The notes under the pieces: model-generated
What the model saw: only the letters and a program-made list of their open reading frames with translations
What the model was told of the DNA's origin: nothing
The model's database searches: none
Made by a program: the position numbers and the translations under genes
Shown here: in pieces, positions 8,073-17,209 of the stretch
Position numbering within the stretch: the first letter of the stretch is position 1
Layout of the letters: each line of letters starts with the position of its first letter
DNA from: Streptomyces sp. NBC_01471
Lineage (GTDB): Bacteria > Actinomycetota > Actinomycetes > Streptomycetales > Streptomycetaceae
Assembly: GCF_041438865.1 (NCBI RefSeq)
Contig: NZ_CP109450.1
Span: 5,892,501 to 5,956,500, forward strand
Direction: 5' to 3'
Length of the DNA stretch: 64,000 bases

Positions 8073-9026
8073 TCACTTCTTCTTGCCGGCGCCGAGTGCG
8101 ATACCGGTGATGATCAGCGCCATGCAGACGACCTGCATCCCGCTGGTGGCCTCGCCGAGGGCCAGGTAGGAGACGATCGCGACGAAGACGGGCTGGAGGT
8201 AGTAGATGATGCCGGCGCGCGCCGCACCGATCAGGTCGATGGCCTTGTTCCAGGTGAAGTACGCGATGGCCGACGAGGCCACACCGATGTAGAGCAGGGC
8301 GCCGACCGTGCCGCCCGACGGGGTGAACCCGCCCTGCACGGCCAGGCTCACCGCATAGGCGGGGGCGAGGAGCACCGTACCCAGCAAGAACGTCGTGAAC
8401 AGGAACGAGATGCCGGATATCCCCTCCGGCCTGCGGCGCAGGAGCGCGGTGTATCCGGCGAAGGTGGCGGTCGCGGCCAGCATCCACAGGTCGCCGACGG
8501 CGAAGTCCATGTGCAGCAGGACCGACAGCGACCCCTTCGACACCAGCGCGATCACGCCGACGAGCGCCACCACCATGCCGACGGCGCGCCGTCCTGTGAC
8601 CTTCTCGCCACCGCGGCCGATCATCCCGAACAGCACGATCAGCACCGGCGAAGCGGCGGCGATCAGCGCCAGGTTCGTGGCGCTGGTGGACCGTCCGGCC
8701 TGGTAGATCAGGGTGTTGAACAAGGTGACGCCGAGCAGCGCGGCCGCGCAGAGATACCGCAAGTGGGTGCGGATCAGGTGGCGTTGCTGCCAGACGGCCC
8801 TCGCGGCGAAGGGCAGCACGGCCAGCATCGCGATGATCCACCGCCAGAACGCGGTCTGGACGGGGGCGACGTCCTCGTGCAGGGCGCGGGCGATGACGAA
8901 GTTCCCCGACCAGATGAGCGTGGCGAGGGTCGCGAGGACCGGTCCGAGCCACACCACCGCGCGGGCCGGGCGCTCCCCGGCCCCCTCGGCCGGTACCGGT
9001 GTCACAGACGTTTCCAGCTCCTGCAT
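8073..9026 (-). CDS. EamA/DMT-superfamily transporter
   Basis: This 317-residue protein has ten predicted membrane helices arranged as two EamA repeats, for example LIWSGNFVIARALHEDVAP in the first and the GIIYYLQPVFVAIVSYLALG end of the second. It finishes with a short Lys tail. The start at 9024-9026 is favoured because GGGAG lies five bases upstream and because the longer frame above it is antisense to another gene. DMT proteins usually export amino acids or other small metabolites; the substrate here cannot be told. It is transcribed leftward, divergent from the carboxypeptidase gene. Confidence 0.9.
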   Translation of the reverse strand: MQELETSVTPVPAEGAGERPARAVVWLGPVLATLATLIWSGNFVIARALHEDVAPVQTAFWRWIIAMLAVLPFAARAVWQQRHLIRTHLRYLCAAALLGVTLFNTLIYQAGRSTSATNLALIAAASPVLIVLFGMIGRGGEKVTGRRAVGMVVALVGVIALVSKGSLSVLLHMDFAVGDLWMLAATATFAGYTALLRRRPEGISGISFLFTTFLLGTVLLAPAYAVSLAVQGGFTPSGGTVGALLYIGVASSAIAYFTWNKAIDLIGAARAGIIYYLQPVFVAIVSYLALGEATSGMQVVCMALIITGIALGAGKKK

Positions 9027-9495
9027 CACGACTCCCTCTGTACGGGATCCACGCGATCCACGCGATCCATGTGGTCGTGACGGGACGCCCCCGTGGGCGG
9101 CGTACTCATCGAGGAGTCGCACGGCGGCTGCCTGTCCCGGGCGAACTGCGGCTGCGCAGTGGCGATCCGGGTGGCGCACGGTTCTGATCGATCGGGCACG
9201 GGCCGGTACGTGGCCTCGGCGCGCTCGTCGATGTCCAGCGCGGACAACAAGACAAATCTCCCTCGTACTGCACAGCTTGGGATGTCCTGTCCGCGCCCCG
9301 AACCGACCCATCCTCGCAGGTCCGGACCGCGCCGGGCAACCTCCTTCCGCGCGCACGCCAGGCCGCCCGCGAGTGACCGGAGGGCCGGAGACCGCGGTGG
9401 TGCGGTCGCAGGCCCCGTTCGACCGCGTGACGCATTTCGGGTGATCCGCACCCCCCGGCGCACCCACGCACAGCTCCGGTTCGTACGATCCCTCA
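9027..9495. other. 469-bp intergenic region with a decayed regulator-like frame
   Basis: No intact gene. Just upstream of the EamA start the 9-bp unit GATCCACGC occurs twice in tandem plus a degenerate third copy (9046-9070). On the minus strand a TTG at 9245-9247, preceded by GGGAGA, opens a frame reading SALDIDERAEATYRPV. A second frame nearer the EamA gene reads QAAAVRLLDEYAAHGGV. Together these look like a frameshifted helix-turn-helix N-terminus of the LuxR/TrmB sort, but the case is weak. Confidence 0.3.
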
Positions 9496-10635
9496 GTGAC
9501 CAGCGACGCTTCGCCCTCCCGGCGCGCGGTGCTCGGCTTTGCCGCTGCTGCCGTGCCCGCCGCTCTTCTTGCCACCGGGGCCGCACCGGCCTCGGCTGCC
9601 ACCGCCGTGGGCGGTGAGCGGCTCGGCCTCGACGGGATACAGGTGAGTCTCGGCGGCGCACCCCGGCTTCCGCACCTTGCCGCCCAGTCGTGGCTCGTCG
9701 CGGACTACGAGAACGGGGAGGTGCTGGCCTCCTACCGCGCGCACCGCCGGCTGCCGCCCGCCTCCACGCTCAAGATGCTCTTCGCGGACACCGTGCTCCC
9801 CAAGTTCGGCAAGGCGCTGAAACACCGGGTCACCGCTGCCGATCTGGCGGGAATACCCGAGGGCAGCAGCCTGGTGGGCGTCGAGGCCGGTACGTCGTAC
9901 ACCGTCGACCAGTTGTGGCACGGGGTCTTCCTGCGCTCCGGCAACGACGCAGTCCATGTGCTCAGCGCCATGAACGGCGGGGTGCCCGCCACCGTGCGCG
10001 AGATGGCGGCGAAAGCCGTCGATTTGCAGGCCCTCGACACGCATGTGGTCAGCCCGGACGGCTACGACCACCCCGGCCAGGTGTCATCGGCGTACGACCT
10101 GTCGCTGTTCGCCCGGCACGGGCTGCGGAACACTGACTTCCGGGGCTACTGCGCGACCCGGACCGCCGAGTTCCCCGCCCGGGGCGGCAAGAAGTTCCAG
10201 ATCCAGAACACCGACCGGCTGCTCGGCGTGTACAAGGGCATGATCGGCGTCAAGAACGGCTACACCACGCACGCGGGCAACACCTTCACCGGCGCCGCCA
10301 CCCGGGACGGCCGCACCCTGCTGGTCACCGTCATGCATCCGGTGAACGGGTACGACCAGGTGTACAAGGACACGTCGGCGCTCCTCGACTGGGGTTTCCG
10401 GGCGGCGGGCCGGGTCACCCCGGTCGGCACGCTCGTCGCCCCGGTCAGCGAGGGCGGACGCCCCTCGGCCGCCCCGGCGCCGGGCCCGAACGCGGCGCAG
10501 GCCGGATCCCGTGGATCCGGCGGCTCCTCGTCCTCATGGCCGCTCTTCGGCGCGGGCGGCGGGGCGGCCGCACTGCTCGCCGTCGGCACGGTGGCCCTGC
10601 GCAACCGCCGGCCGCGCCGCACCCGCAAGCACTGA
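9496..10635 (+). CDS. D-alanyl-D-alanine carboxypeptidase (penicillin-binding protein, S11 family)
   Basis: This 379-residue exported enzyme trims the terminal D-Ala of peptidoglycan stem peptides. A twin-Arg-like signal (SRRAVLGFAAAAVPAALL) ends at ASAAT. The serine-acyltransferase motifs are complete: Ser90-x-x-Lys93 (STLK), Ser148-Gly-Asn150 and Lys253-Asn-Gly, in place of the usual KTG. A Pro/Ser-rich linker leads to a single C-terminal membrane helix and a basic RRPRRTRKH tail, so the catalytic domain is held outside the membrane. The start is GTG at 9496. A strong hairpin follows the stop at once. Confidence 0.9.
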   Translation: MTSDASPSRRAVLGFAAAAVPAALLATGAAPASAATAVGGERLGLDGIQVSLGGAPRLPHLAAQSWLVADYENGEVLASYRAHRRLPPASTLKMLFADTVLPKFGKALKHRVTAADLAGIPEGSSLVGVEAGTSYTVDQLWHGVFLRSGNDAVHVLSAMNGGVPATVREMAAKAVDLQALDTHVVSPDGYDHPGQVSSAYDLSLFARHGLRNTDFRGYCATRTAEFPARGGKKFQIQNTDRLLGVYKGMIGVKNGYTTHAGNTFTGAATRDGRTLLVTVMHPVNGYDQVYKDTSALLDWGFRAAGRVTPVGTLVAPVSEGGRPSAAPAPGPNAAQAGSRGSGGSSSSWPLFGAGGGAAALLAVGTVALRNRRPRRTRKH

Positions 10636-10645
10636 GCCGCCCACC

Positions 10646-10676
10646 GGGGCGGCCGGGCACTGTGCCCGGCCGCCCC
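10646..10676. terminator. Bidirectional terminator hairpin
   Basis: A 14-bp perfect GC stem (10646-10659 with 10663-10676) closes on a 3-nt loop, exactly between the convergent carboxypeptidase and PhzF genes. Confidence 0.8.
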
Positions 10677-10679
10677 CGG

Positions 10680-11600
10680 TCAGCCGTCCTCCGGGATACG
10701 GGTGCCGGTGCCGCTCACCCGGACTCGCGCGTCGCCCGCCCGCAGGGCGACCGCCAGTTCGCCCGGGCGGCCCAGGTCCGTGCCCTGGTGGAGGGTGAGA
10801 ACCGCGTCCTCCGCCACGAGACCCAGCTCACGCGCGTACGCACCGAACGCCGCGGCTGCGGCCCCGGTCACCGGGTCCTCGACCACCCCGCCCACCGGGA
10901 ACGGATCCCGGACGTGGAAGACCGTCTCCGACTCCCGCCACACCAGCTGGAGCGTGGTGAGGTCAAGGCTGTGCATGAACGCGGTCAGCCGGTCGAAGTC
11001 GTACGCGAGGTCCGCCAGCCTGGACCGGGTCGCGGCGGCCAGCACCAGATGGCGCGCGCCCGCGTAGGCGATCCGGGGCGGGAAGGCCGGGTCGAGCTCG
11101 GACCGCTGCCAGCCGAGCGCGCCGAGTGCTTCGTCGAGGTCGTCGTCCTTCACATCGAGGACGGCGGGCTCGACGCTCGTCAGGGTCGCCCGCAGCGCGC
11201 CGTCCACCTCGGCCACGGTGACCGGCACCGTGCCCGCGGGGGTGGCGAACAGGAGATCACCGGGGCCGTGCCGTTCGGCGAAGGCGATGGCGGCGGCGAC
11301 CGTCGCGTGCCCGCAGAAGGGGACCTCGGCCCGCGGACTGAAGTACCGGACGGTGAAGGCCCGCCCCTGCTCCCCGCCGAGTCCCGCCGGCGGCGCGGTC
11401 AGGAAGGCGGTCTCGCTGTATCCGAGCTCCGCCGCGATCGCGAGCTGCGCCGCGTCGTCGAGACCGGCCGCGTCCAGCACGACCCCGGCGGGGTTGCCTC
11501 CGGCGGGGTCGGCCGAGAACGCGGTGTAGCGGAGTACCTCGGGGCGGTCCTGGGCGCGTGATGTCATGTCCGTCGCCAACCGCCGCGCCGCCGCGGTCAT
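10680..11600 (-). CDS. PhzF-family isomerase/epimerase
   Basis: The 306-residue product matches the PhzF/DapF-like fold family: YTAFSADPAGGNPAGVVL at the N-terminus, ELGYSETAFL with the catalytic Glu, and FCGHATVAAA in the first domain; the second domain has DPVTGAAAAAFGAY. PhzF proteins isomerise small carboxylates without cofactor, but most bacterial members have no assigned substrate. The ATG at 11598-11600 overlaps the stop of the MazG-like gene (ATGA), which suggests coupling; a downstream ATG at 11565-11567 would give 295 residues and lacks a ribosome site. No phenazine genes are nearby, so the name should not imply phenazine synthesis. Confidence 0.88.
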   Translation of the reverse strand: MTAAARRLATDMTSRAQDRPEVLRYTAFSADPAGGNPAGVVLDAAGLDDAAQLAIAAELGYSETAFLTAPPAGLGGEQGRAFTVRYFSPRAEVPFCGHATVAAAIAFAERHGPGDLLFATPAGTVPVTVAEVDGALRATLTSVEPAVLDVKDDDLDEALGALGWQRSELDPAFPPRIAYAGARHLVLAAATRSRLADLAYDFDRLTAFMHSLDLTTLQLVWRESETVFHVRDPFPVGGVVEDPVTGAAAAAFGAYARELGLVAEDAVLTLHQGTDLGRPGELAVALRAGDARVRVSGTGTRIPEDG

Positions 11601-11932
11601 TCCCCGGCGGGTTCCGGCCGGTTCAGGGAGCGGTCCGCGACCCGCTCCAGATGACCGGCGAAGACCCCGGCCGCGTCGGGGGTCAGGGTGCGCAGGGCCA
11701 CCATCGCCGTCACGATCACATCGCAGAGCTCGGCCTCCACGTCCTGCCAGCTGTGCGATGTGCCCTTGCGCGGATTCTGGCCGGTGGCGCCGATGACCGC
11801 CTGGGCGACCTCGCCGACCTCCTCGGAGAGCTTGAGGATCCGGAGCAGGGTCTCCTCATGAGGGGGCCGGGAGGCCGACTCGGCCAGCCAGGCGTGGAGT
11901 TGAGCGACGGTGGTCCAGGCGTGTTCGTCCAT
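11597..11932 (-). CDS. MazG-like nucleotide pyrophosphohydrolase
   Basis: A 111-residue all-alpha protein with the MazG metal-binding signature LKLSEEVGEVAQAV (the EExxE helix), followed by ELCDVIVTAMVAL with the ExxD pair. Such proteins hydrolyse non-canonical or excess nucleoside triphosphates to monophosphates. ATG at 11930-11932 is chosen over an upstream GTG at 11941 because AGGG lies about eight bases ahead of it. The gene overlaps the PhzF gene by four bases, so the two are probably one transcript. Confidence 0.82.
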   Translation of the reverse strand: MDEHAWTTVAQLHAWLAESASRPPHEETLLRILKLSEEVGEVAQAVIGATGQNPRKGTSHSWQDVEAELCDVIVTAMVALRTLTPDAAGVFAGHLERVADRSLNRPEPAGE

Positions 11933-11962
11933 GAACGGCACCCTGTCATGCCGGTGCGGCGG

Positions 11963-12421
11963 TCAGCTGGTGACGTACCCCTTGCCGGGGCGCGTCCACG
12001 AGACGCTGTCCTTCTTCTTGCCCTTGGAGTCGGTCAGCGTCGCGGTGTCGCGGTCGTTGTTCCACACGTACGCGCCACGCCCCTGGTACTTGGACGCCGT
12101 GGTGTTCGTGCCCTTGCCCGTGTACACGGTGACCGACTGGTTCCGCTTGAGGGTGACGCTGCCGAACGTGTAGGTGTGCCGGCTCGCGTCGGTCACCTTC
12201 CAGCCCTTGATGCTGACGGTCGACCTGCTCCGGTTCTGGAGCCGTACCCACTCGCCGTTGAGGCTCTTGTTGCTGCGGGTGTCCTTGCCCGGCGAGTCGT
12301 ACTGGACCTTGCTGATCTGTACGGGCGAGGTGGCCGCCGAAGCGCTCGGGGCGGTGGCGAGCAGCGCCCCCGCGAGGGCGGTGACGAGCAGTGCGGCGGG
12401 GGCCGTGGAACGTATGCGCAA
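11963..12421 (-). CDS. Secreted lamin-tail-domain (LTD) protein
   Basis: This 152-residue protein has a Sec signal peptide (AALLVTALAGALLATAPSAS, cut near ASAAT) and one lamin-tail immunoglobulin-like domain: VQISKVQYDSPGKD, then EWVRLQNRS and IKGWKVTD, typical of bacterial LTD proteins. These modules are common on exported actinomycete proteins and probably bind surface or DNA ligands; no enzymatic residue is evident. The start is TTG at 12419-12421, supported by AGGAG six bases upstream; no in-frame ATG or GTG sits closer. Confidence 0.85.
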   Translation of the reverse strand: MRIRSTAPAALLVTALAGALLATAPSASAATSPVQISKVQYDSPGKDTRSNKSLNGEWVRLQNRSRSTVSIKGWKVTDASRHTYTFGSVTLKRNQSVTVYTGKGTNTTASKYQGRGAYVWNNDRDTATLTDSKGKKKDSVSWTRPGKGYVTS

Positions 12422-12562
12422 GGTGCGCTCCTGGTGTGGGAAATGTGAAGAAGCTTTGAAGTACCGGAGTGTAGAGGGCAGGAGGGACCGCTGCGTCCCC
12501 TTTCCGCCAACTCCCCGGACTTCCCAGCTGATCGCACCCCGGACCCGGCCCCGCCGCCCGGC

Positions 12563-13321
12563 TCAGCCGCGTCCCACGTACGGCATCGCCGTCGCCAGCA
12601 CCGTCGCGAACTGCACGTTCGCCTCCAGCGGCAGTTCCGCCATGTGCAGCACCGTGCGCGCCACGTCCGCCACGTCCATCACCGGCTCCGCCAGCAGCTC
12701 GCCGTTGGCCTGCTTGATGCCGCTGCGCATCCGCTCGGTCATCTCGGTGGCCGCGTTGCCGATGTCGATCTGCCCGCAGGCGATGCGGTACGGACGGCCG
12801 TCCAGGGACAGGGACTTGGTCAGGCCCGTCAGGGCGTGCTTCGTCGCGGTGTACGCGATCGAGTCCGGGCGCGGGGCGTGCGCGGAGATGGAGCCGTTGT
12901 TGATGATCCGGCCGCCCTGCGGGTCCTGTTCCTTCATGAGCCGGAAGGCGGCCTGCGCGCACAGGAACGAACCCGTCAGGTTGGTGTCGACGACCTGCCG
13001 CCACGCCTCGTACGGAAGGTCCTCCACCGGCACCCCGCCGGGGCCCGAGATGCCCGCGTTGTTGAAGAGCAGGTCCAGCCGTCCCCAGCGCTCCCGCACC
13101 GCACCGAAGAGCGCCCCCACCTCGTCCGGGGACGTGACGTCCGTCACCACGGGGAAGGTCTCGCCCCCGGTGAGTGCGGCCGTCGCGGCCAGCTTCTCCG
13201 TGCGGCGCCCGGCCAGCGCCACCGACCAGCCCGCATCGGCCAGGGTGAGGGCGACACTGCGGCCGATGCCGGAGCCCGCGCCGGTGACCACTGCTGTTCT
13301 GCGAGATGTGTTGGTGTTCAT
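12563..13321 (-). CDS. Short-chain dehydrogenase/reductase (SDR)
   Basis: A classical SDR of 252 residues. The cofactor motif is TGAGSGIG near residue 14, NNAG follows near 87, and the catalytic Ser-Tyr-Lys is present as NGSISAH and YTATKHAL. The substrate cannot be predicted. The ATG at 13319-13321 is favoured; the long frame above it would run into the divergent exporter promoter. Only weak ribosome-binding sequence precedes it, so the transcript may be leaderless. It diverges from the Bcr/CflA exporter across 94 bp. Confidence 0.88.
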   Translation of the reverse strand: MNTNTSRRTAVVTGAGSGIGRSVALTLADAGWSVALAGRRTEKLAATAALTGGETFPVVTDVTSPDEVGALFGAVRERWGRLDLLFNNAGISGPGGVPVEDLPYEAWRQVVDTNLTGSFLCAQAAFRLMKEQDPQGGRIINNGSISAHAPRPDSIAYTATKHALTGLTKSLSLDGRPYRIACGQIDIGNAATEMTERMRSGIKQANGELLAEPVMDVADVARTVLHMAELPLEANVQFATVLATAMPYVGRG

Positions 13322-13415
13322 GGGGGCGCAGATTACGACAGGGCAGGTCCGGTGCGTGCGCCCGTCCAGGTCCGGGCCGTCTTTACCACACGCTGTGAGC
13401 TGAGAGCATGGGGGG

Positions 13416-14693
13416 ATGCCGAAGACCTCTTCCCCGGAGCACATACGCACCGGGCTCCCCACCCCTGCCGTCGCCCGCACCACCGGAATCCTGGTCACTC
13501 TCGTCCTCGGCGGGCTCACCGCGCTGCCCGCGCTCTCGATGGACATGTACCTCCCCGCGCTGCCCCAGGTCACGGACGCGCTGCACTCGCCCGCCGCCAC
13601 CGTTCAGCTCACCCTCACCGCCTGCCTGATCGGTATGGCGCTCGGCCAGCTCGTCGTCGGGCCGATGAGTGACAAGTGGGGCAGGCGGCGGCCGCTGCTC
13701 ATCGGCATGGCCGTCTACGTCGCCGCCACCGCGGTCTGCGCCTTCGCGCCGAGCGTGGAACTGCTCATCGCCTTCCGGCTGTTGCAGGGTCTGGCGGGCG
13801 CCGCGGGCATCGTCATCGCCCGTGCGGTGGTGCGCGATCTCTACGACGGCATGGAGATGGCGCGGTTTTTCTCCACCCTGATGCTGATCTCGGGGGTCGC
13901 CCCGATCGTCGCCCCGCTCATCGGCGGCCAGATCCTCCAGATCACCGACTGGCGCGGAGTCTTCGTCGTACTCACCGTGGTCGGCACGCTCCTGACCCTC
14001 GTGGTGTGGAAGTGGCTGCACGAGACGCTGCCGCCCGAGCGGCGGCACACCGGCGGTGTCGGGCACGCGCTCCGGACGATGCGCTCACTGCTCGCCGACC
14101 GGGTCTTCACCGGCTATCTGATCGCCGGCGGTCTGGCCTTCGGGGCGCTCTTCGCCTACATCAGCGCGTCGCCCTTCGTCGTCCAGGACATCTACGGCGC
14201 GTCGCCGCAGATGTTCAGCCTGCTCTTCGGGATCAACTCGGTCGGGCTGGTCGCGGTGGGCCAGATCAACGGCAAGCTGCTCGTCGGCCGGGTCAGCCTG
14301 GACAAGGCGCTCGGTTTCGGGCTGACCGTCATCACACTCGCCGCCACGGCGCTGCTGCTGATGACGGCCGGCGTCTTCGGCCATGTCGGGCTCTTCCCGA
14401 TCGCCGCGGCGCTCTTCGTCCTGATGTCGGCGATGGGCCTGGCCATGCCGAACACCAACGCGCAGGCGCTGATGCGCACCCCGCACGCCGCAGGCTCGGC
14501 CTCGGCGCTGATCGGCTCCTCCACCTTCCTGCTCGGCGCGGTGGCGTCCCCGCTGGTCGGTATCGCGGGCGAGGCGACGGCCGCCCCGATGGCCGTGGTC
14601 CAGCTGGTGTGCGGGGTGGGTGCGACGACCTCCTTCCTGGTGCTGTGCCGGCCGTGGCGGCGCCGGGCACCCGCGGTGGCCACCACGCGGTAG
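13416..14693 (+). CDS. Bcr/CflA-family MFS multidrug exporter
   Basis: This 425-residue, 12-helix transporter carries [19 protein letters not shown] in helix 1 and the MFS loop motif [13 protein letters not shown], both typical of the Bcr/CflA drug:H+ antiporters. A G-rich ribosome site directly precedes the ATG. It reads in the same direction as the KAS/acyl-oxidase genes that begin about 195 bp downstream and could export their product; that link is inference. A 9-bp stem with a long loop follows the stop. Confidence 0.9.
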   Translation: MPKTSSPEHIRTGLPTPAVARTTGILVTLVLGGLTALPALSMDMYLPALPQVTDALHSPAATVQLTLTACLIGMALGQLVVGPMSDKWGRRRPLLIGMAVYVAATAVCAFAPSVELLIAFRLLQGLAGAAGIVIARAVVRDLYDGMEMARFFSTLMLISGVAPIVAPLIGGQILQITDWRGVFVVLTVVGTLLTLVVWKWLHETLPPERRHTGGVGHALRTMRSLLADRVFTGYLIAGGLAFGALFAYISASPFVVQDIYGASPQMFSLLFGINSVGLVAVGQINGKLLVGRVSLDKALGFGLTVITLAATALLLMTAGVFGHVGLFPIAAALFVLMSAMGLAMPNTNAQALMRTPHAAGSASALIGSSTFLLGAVASPLVGIAGEATAAPMAVVQLVCGVGATTSFLVLCRPWRRRAPAVATTR

Positions 14694-14699
14694 ACGGTC

Positions 14700-14740
14700 C
14701 GGAGCGGCGGCGCGCCCGCGTCCGCCGCCCGGCCGCTCCG
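14700..14740. terminator. Possible terminator after the Bcr/CflA gene
   Basis: Nine base pairs (CGGAGCGGC at 14700-14708 with its complement at 14732-14740) enclose a 23-nt GC-rich loop that can pair further. It is weaker than the other hairpins in the window. Confidence 0.45.
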
Positions 14741-14887
14741 CGCCGCAGCGTCGCAGGTCATGACGGTACGGACCCACACTTCGAACGAATGAACAAGGGC
14801 CACCCGTTCGGCCCCGTGCTGCGAAACTCTTGCCCCCCGTACGCCGTTCTGCTGCCGCAGACAGCGTACGAAATGAGGGGGGACGGG

Positions 14888-15982
14888 GTGGCTCTGGTCG
14901 AGTCGGTGGCCGGGTGGGTGCCACCGTGGCGCGTGACCAACGACGCATTACCCGCGCACTGGGGTGTGGACGACCACTGGGTACGGAGCCGGACGGGGAT
15001 CACGGCCCGCCACCGGAGCGGACCCGGCGTCTCCACCGGGGACCTGGCATACGAAGCGGCCCGGCTGCTCCTGGAGCGCGCGGGCCATCCGCGGGTCGAC
15101 GCGCTCGTCCTGGCGACGGCCACCCCCGACCACCCGTGTCCGGCCACGGCTCCCGCCGTCGCCGCCCGGCTGGGCCTGGGTTCCGTCGGCGCGGTCGACG
15201 TGTCGGCGGTGTGCAGCGGCTTCATCTACGGGCTGGCCTGCGCCCAGGGCCTGGTGGCCGCCGGAATCGCCGAGCGGGTCCTGCTGGCCGGCGCCGACAC
15301 GTACTCCGGCTGGCTCGACCCGGACGACCACAGGTCCGGGGTCGTCTTCGGCGACGGCGCGGGCGCCGCACTGGTCGCCGCGGGCCCCGCCGGAGCGCCC
15401 GGCGAGCTGCTCGGCTTCGACCTGGGCAGCGACGGCGCCGGACACGACCTGATCAGCGTGGCGGGCGGCGGCTCCCGGGCGCGGTCGTCGCAGGAGCAGG
15501 CCGCACCGGGCGACGGCTACTTCCGGATGCGCGGCGGAGCCGTCTACCAGCAGGCCGTCGAGCGGATGACCGGCTCCTGCCGGGCCCTCCTCGCCAAGCT
15601 GGGCTGGGACCCCGGACAGGTCGACCACTTCGTACCGCACCAGGCCAACGGCCGGATCCTGAGCGCGGTCGCCGAGCGGCTGGGCATCGACCCCGCCCGG
15701 TGCGTGATCCACCTGGACCGCGTCGGCAACACCGGCGCCGCCTCCATTCCGCTCGCGCTCGCCGACGCGGACGCCAGGGGTGCCCTGCGGACCGGCGACC
15801 GCGTGCTGCTGACCGCCTTCGGCGGCGGCCTGACCTGGGGGTCGGCCGCGCTGCGCTGGGCCGGTCCACCCGTGGCCCCCGCCGCCCCCGCCGCTGTCCG
15901 GGCCACCGCTTCCCGTTCCCCCGCTTCCCGTACCACCGCCGTGCGGCCCGCCGCGGCCGCACTCTCCGAGGAGCTCTCATGA
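14888..15982 (+). CDS. 3-oxoacyl-ACP synthase III (KAS III, FabH-like)
   Basis: This 364-residue thiolase-fold enzyme should condense an acyl-CoA starter with malonyl-ACP. The KAS III triad is intact: Cys109 (VSAVCSGF), His251 (FVPHQANGR) and Asn281 (RVGNTGAAS), close to the spacing of E. coli FabH. The GTG at 14888 follows an AGGGGGGA ribosome site; an in-frame ATG at 14873 lacks one. The C-terminus carries an extra Ala/Pro/Ser-rich tail of about 40 residues not found in housekeeping FabH. Its stop overlaps the next KAS gene (ATGA). No fabD or fabG is adjacent, so this is an accessory copy serving a dedicated pathway. Confidence 0.9.
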   Translation: MALVESVAGWVPPWRVTNDALPAHWGVDDHWVRSRTGITARHRSGPGVSTGDLAYEAARLLLERAGHPRVDALVLATATPDHPCPATAPAVAARLGLGSVGAVDVSAVCSGFIYGLACAQGLVAAGIAERVLLAGADTYSGWLDPDDHRSGVVFGDGAGAALVAAGPAGAPGELLGFDLGSDGAGHDLISVAGGGSRARSSQEQAAPGDGYFRMRGGAVYQQAVERMTGSCRALLAKLGWDPGQVDHFVPHQANGRILSAVAERLGIDPARCVIHLDRVGNTGAASIPLALADADARGALRTGDRVLLTAFGGGLTWGSAALRWAGPPVAPAAPAAVRATASRSPASRTTAVRPAAAALSEELS

Positions 15983-17205
15983 GGACACCCGAGATCGCTG
16001 TGACCGGACTGGGGATGATCACCCCGGGTGGCGCCGGCGCGGCCGAGACCTGGGAAGAGGTCTGCGCCGGCCGTCCCACTGCCCGCCGGCTGCCCGAACT
16101 GCGCGGCCTGCCGGTCGACTTCGGCTGTCCGGTGGACGGTGTCGACCTGGACGCCGAGATCGGCGGGCGGAAGACCTGGCGGATGCACCGGTTCGTCAAA
16201 CTGGCGGTGATCGCCGCCCGGCAGGCCGTCGCCGACGCCGGGCTCGACCCGGCGGGCTGGGACGGCGGCCGGGTGGGGGTTGTCATCGGTGTCGGCGTGG
16301 GCGGAGTCTCCGCACTCACCGACAACGCTCTGCGGCTGGACAGCGAAGGGCCGGGCGCGGTCTCCCCGTTGCTGGTGCCGATGATGATCCCCAACGCGGC
16401 CGCGGGCGAGGTCGCGATCGCCCTGTCGGCGTACGGACCGAGCCTGGCGCCCGCCACCGCCTGCGCGTCCGGTGCCACGGCCATCGCCGTAGCCCGTGAT
16501 CTGCTGGCCTCCGGGCAGTGCGACGTGGTGGTGGCCGGGGGAGCGGAGTCGGTGCTTCAGCCGCTCGTGGTGTCCGGATTCGCGCAGATGGGCGCGGTGT
16601 CCAGGCGCTGCGACGACCCGGCGGGGGCGTCCCGGCCGTTCGCCGGGGACCGGGACGGGTTCGTCATCGCCGAGGGAGCCGGGGTGCTGGTCCTGGAGCG
16701 GTCCGCCGACGCGGCGGCCCGCGGGCACCGGGCACGGGCCCTGCTCGCCGGGGTGGGCGCCACCACCGACGCGCACCACCCCACCGCCCCGGACCCGCGC
16801 GGCCGCTGCGCGCAGAGAGCCGTCGAGGAGGCGCTGCGGGACGCCGGCTGGAGTCCGTACGACGTCGGACACGTCAACGCGCACGGCACCTCCACCCCGC
16901 TCAACGACGCGATGGAAGCCGCCATGATCGCGCGGGTCTTCCCGCACTGGCCGCCGGTGACCTCGGCCAAGGGCGTCCTCGGGCACTCGCTCGCGGCGGC
17001 CGGGGCCATCGAGGCCGCGCTGACCGTACTGACCCTGGAGGAGGGCGTCATCCCGCCGATCGCCAACCTGGACGCCCCCGCTGTCGAGTTCGACCTCAAC
17101 TGTGTGACCAAGCAAGCCCGCCGCGAGCCCGTGGAGCGGGCCGTCAGCCACTCCTTCGGCTTCGGCGGACACAACGTGGTGCTGGCCTTCCAGCGTGGAG
17201 CGTGA
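15979..17205 (+). CDS. Beta-ketoacyl-ACP synthase (KAS II/FabF-type), first copy
   Basis: This 408-residue condensing enzyme has the full Cys-His-His triad: Cys162 (TACASGATA), His302 (NAHGTSTPLND) and His336 (GVLGHSLAAAG). It is therefore a decarboxylative elongating synthase, not a chain-length factor. It starts at an ATG that overlaps the KAS III stop by four bases. The sequence is clearly related to the second KAS II of the locus, of identical length, which suggests local duplication and divergence. Partners should be the ACP encoded 2.2 kb downstream and malonyl groups supplied by primary metabolism. Confidence 0.9.
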   Translation: MRTPEIAVTGLGMITPGGAGAAETWEEVCAGRPTARRLPELRGLPVDFGCPVDGVDLDAEIGGRKTWRMHRFVKLAVIAARQAVADAGLDPAGWDGGRVGVVIGVGVGGVSALTDNALRLDSEGPGAVSPLLVPMMIPNAAAGEVAIALSAYGPSLAPATACASGATAIAVARDLLASGQCDVVVAGGAESVLQPLVVSGFAQMGAVSRRCDDPAGASRPFAGDRDGFVIAEGAGVLVLERSADAAARGHRARALLAGVGATTDAHHPTAPDPRGRCAQRAVEEALRDAGWSPYDVGHVNAHGTSTPLNDAMEAAMIARVFPHWPPVTSAKGVLGHSLAAAGAIEAALTVLTLEEGVIPPIANLDAPAVEFDLNCVTKQARREPVERAVSHSFGFGGHNVVLAFQRGA

Positions 17206-17209
17206 GGCA

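Noticed and set aside
13676-14872. Long plus-strand frame running into the KAS III gene, suggesting a 768-residue protein
   Set aside because: It is the shifted frame of the Bcr/CflA gene with Arg/Pro-rich nonsense; KAS III begins at GTG 14888 after its own ribosome site.
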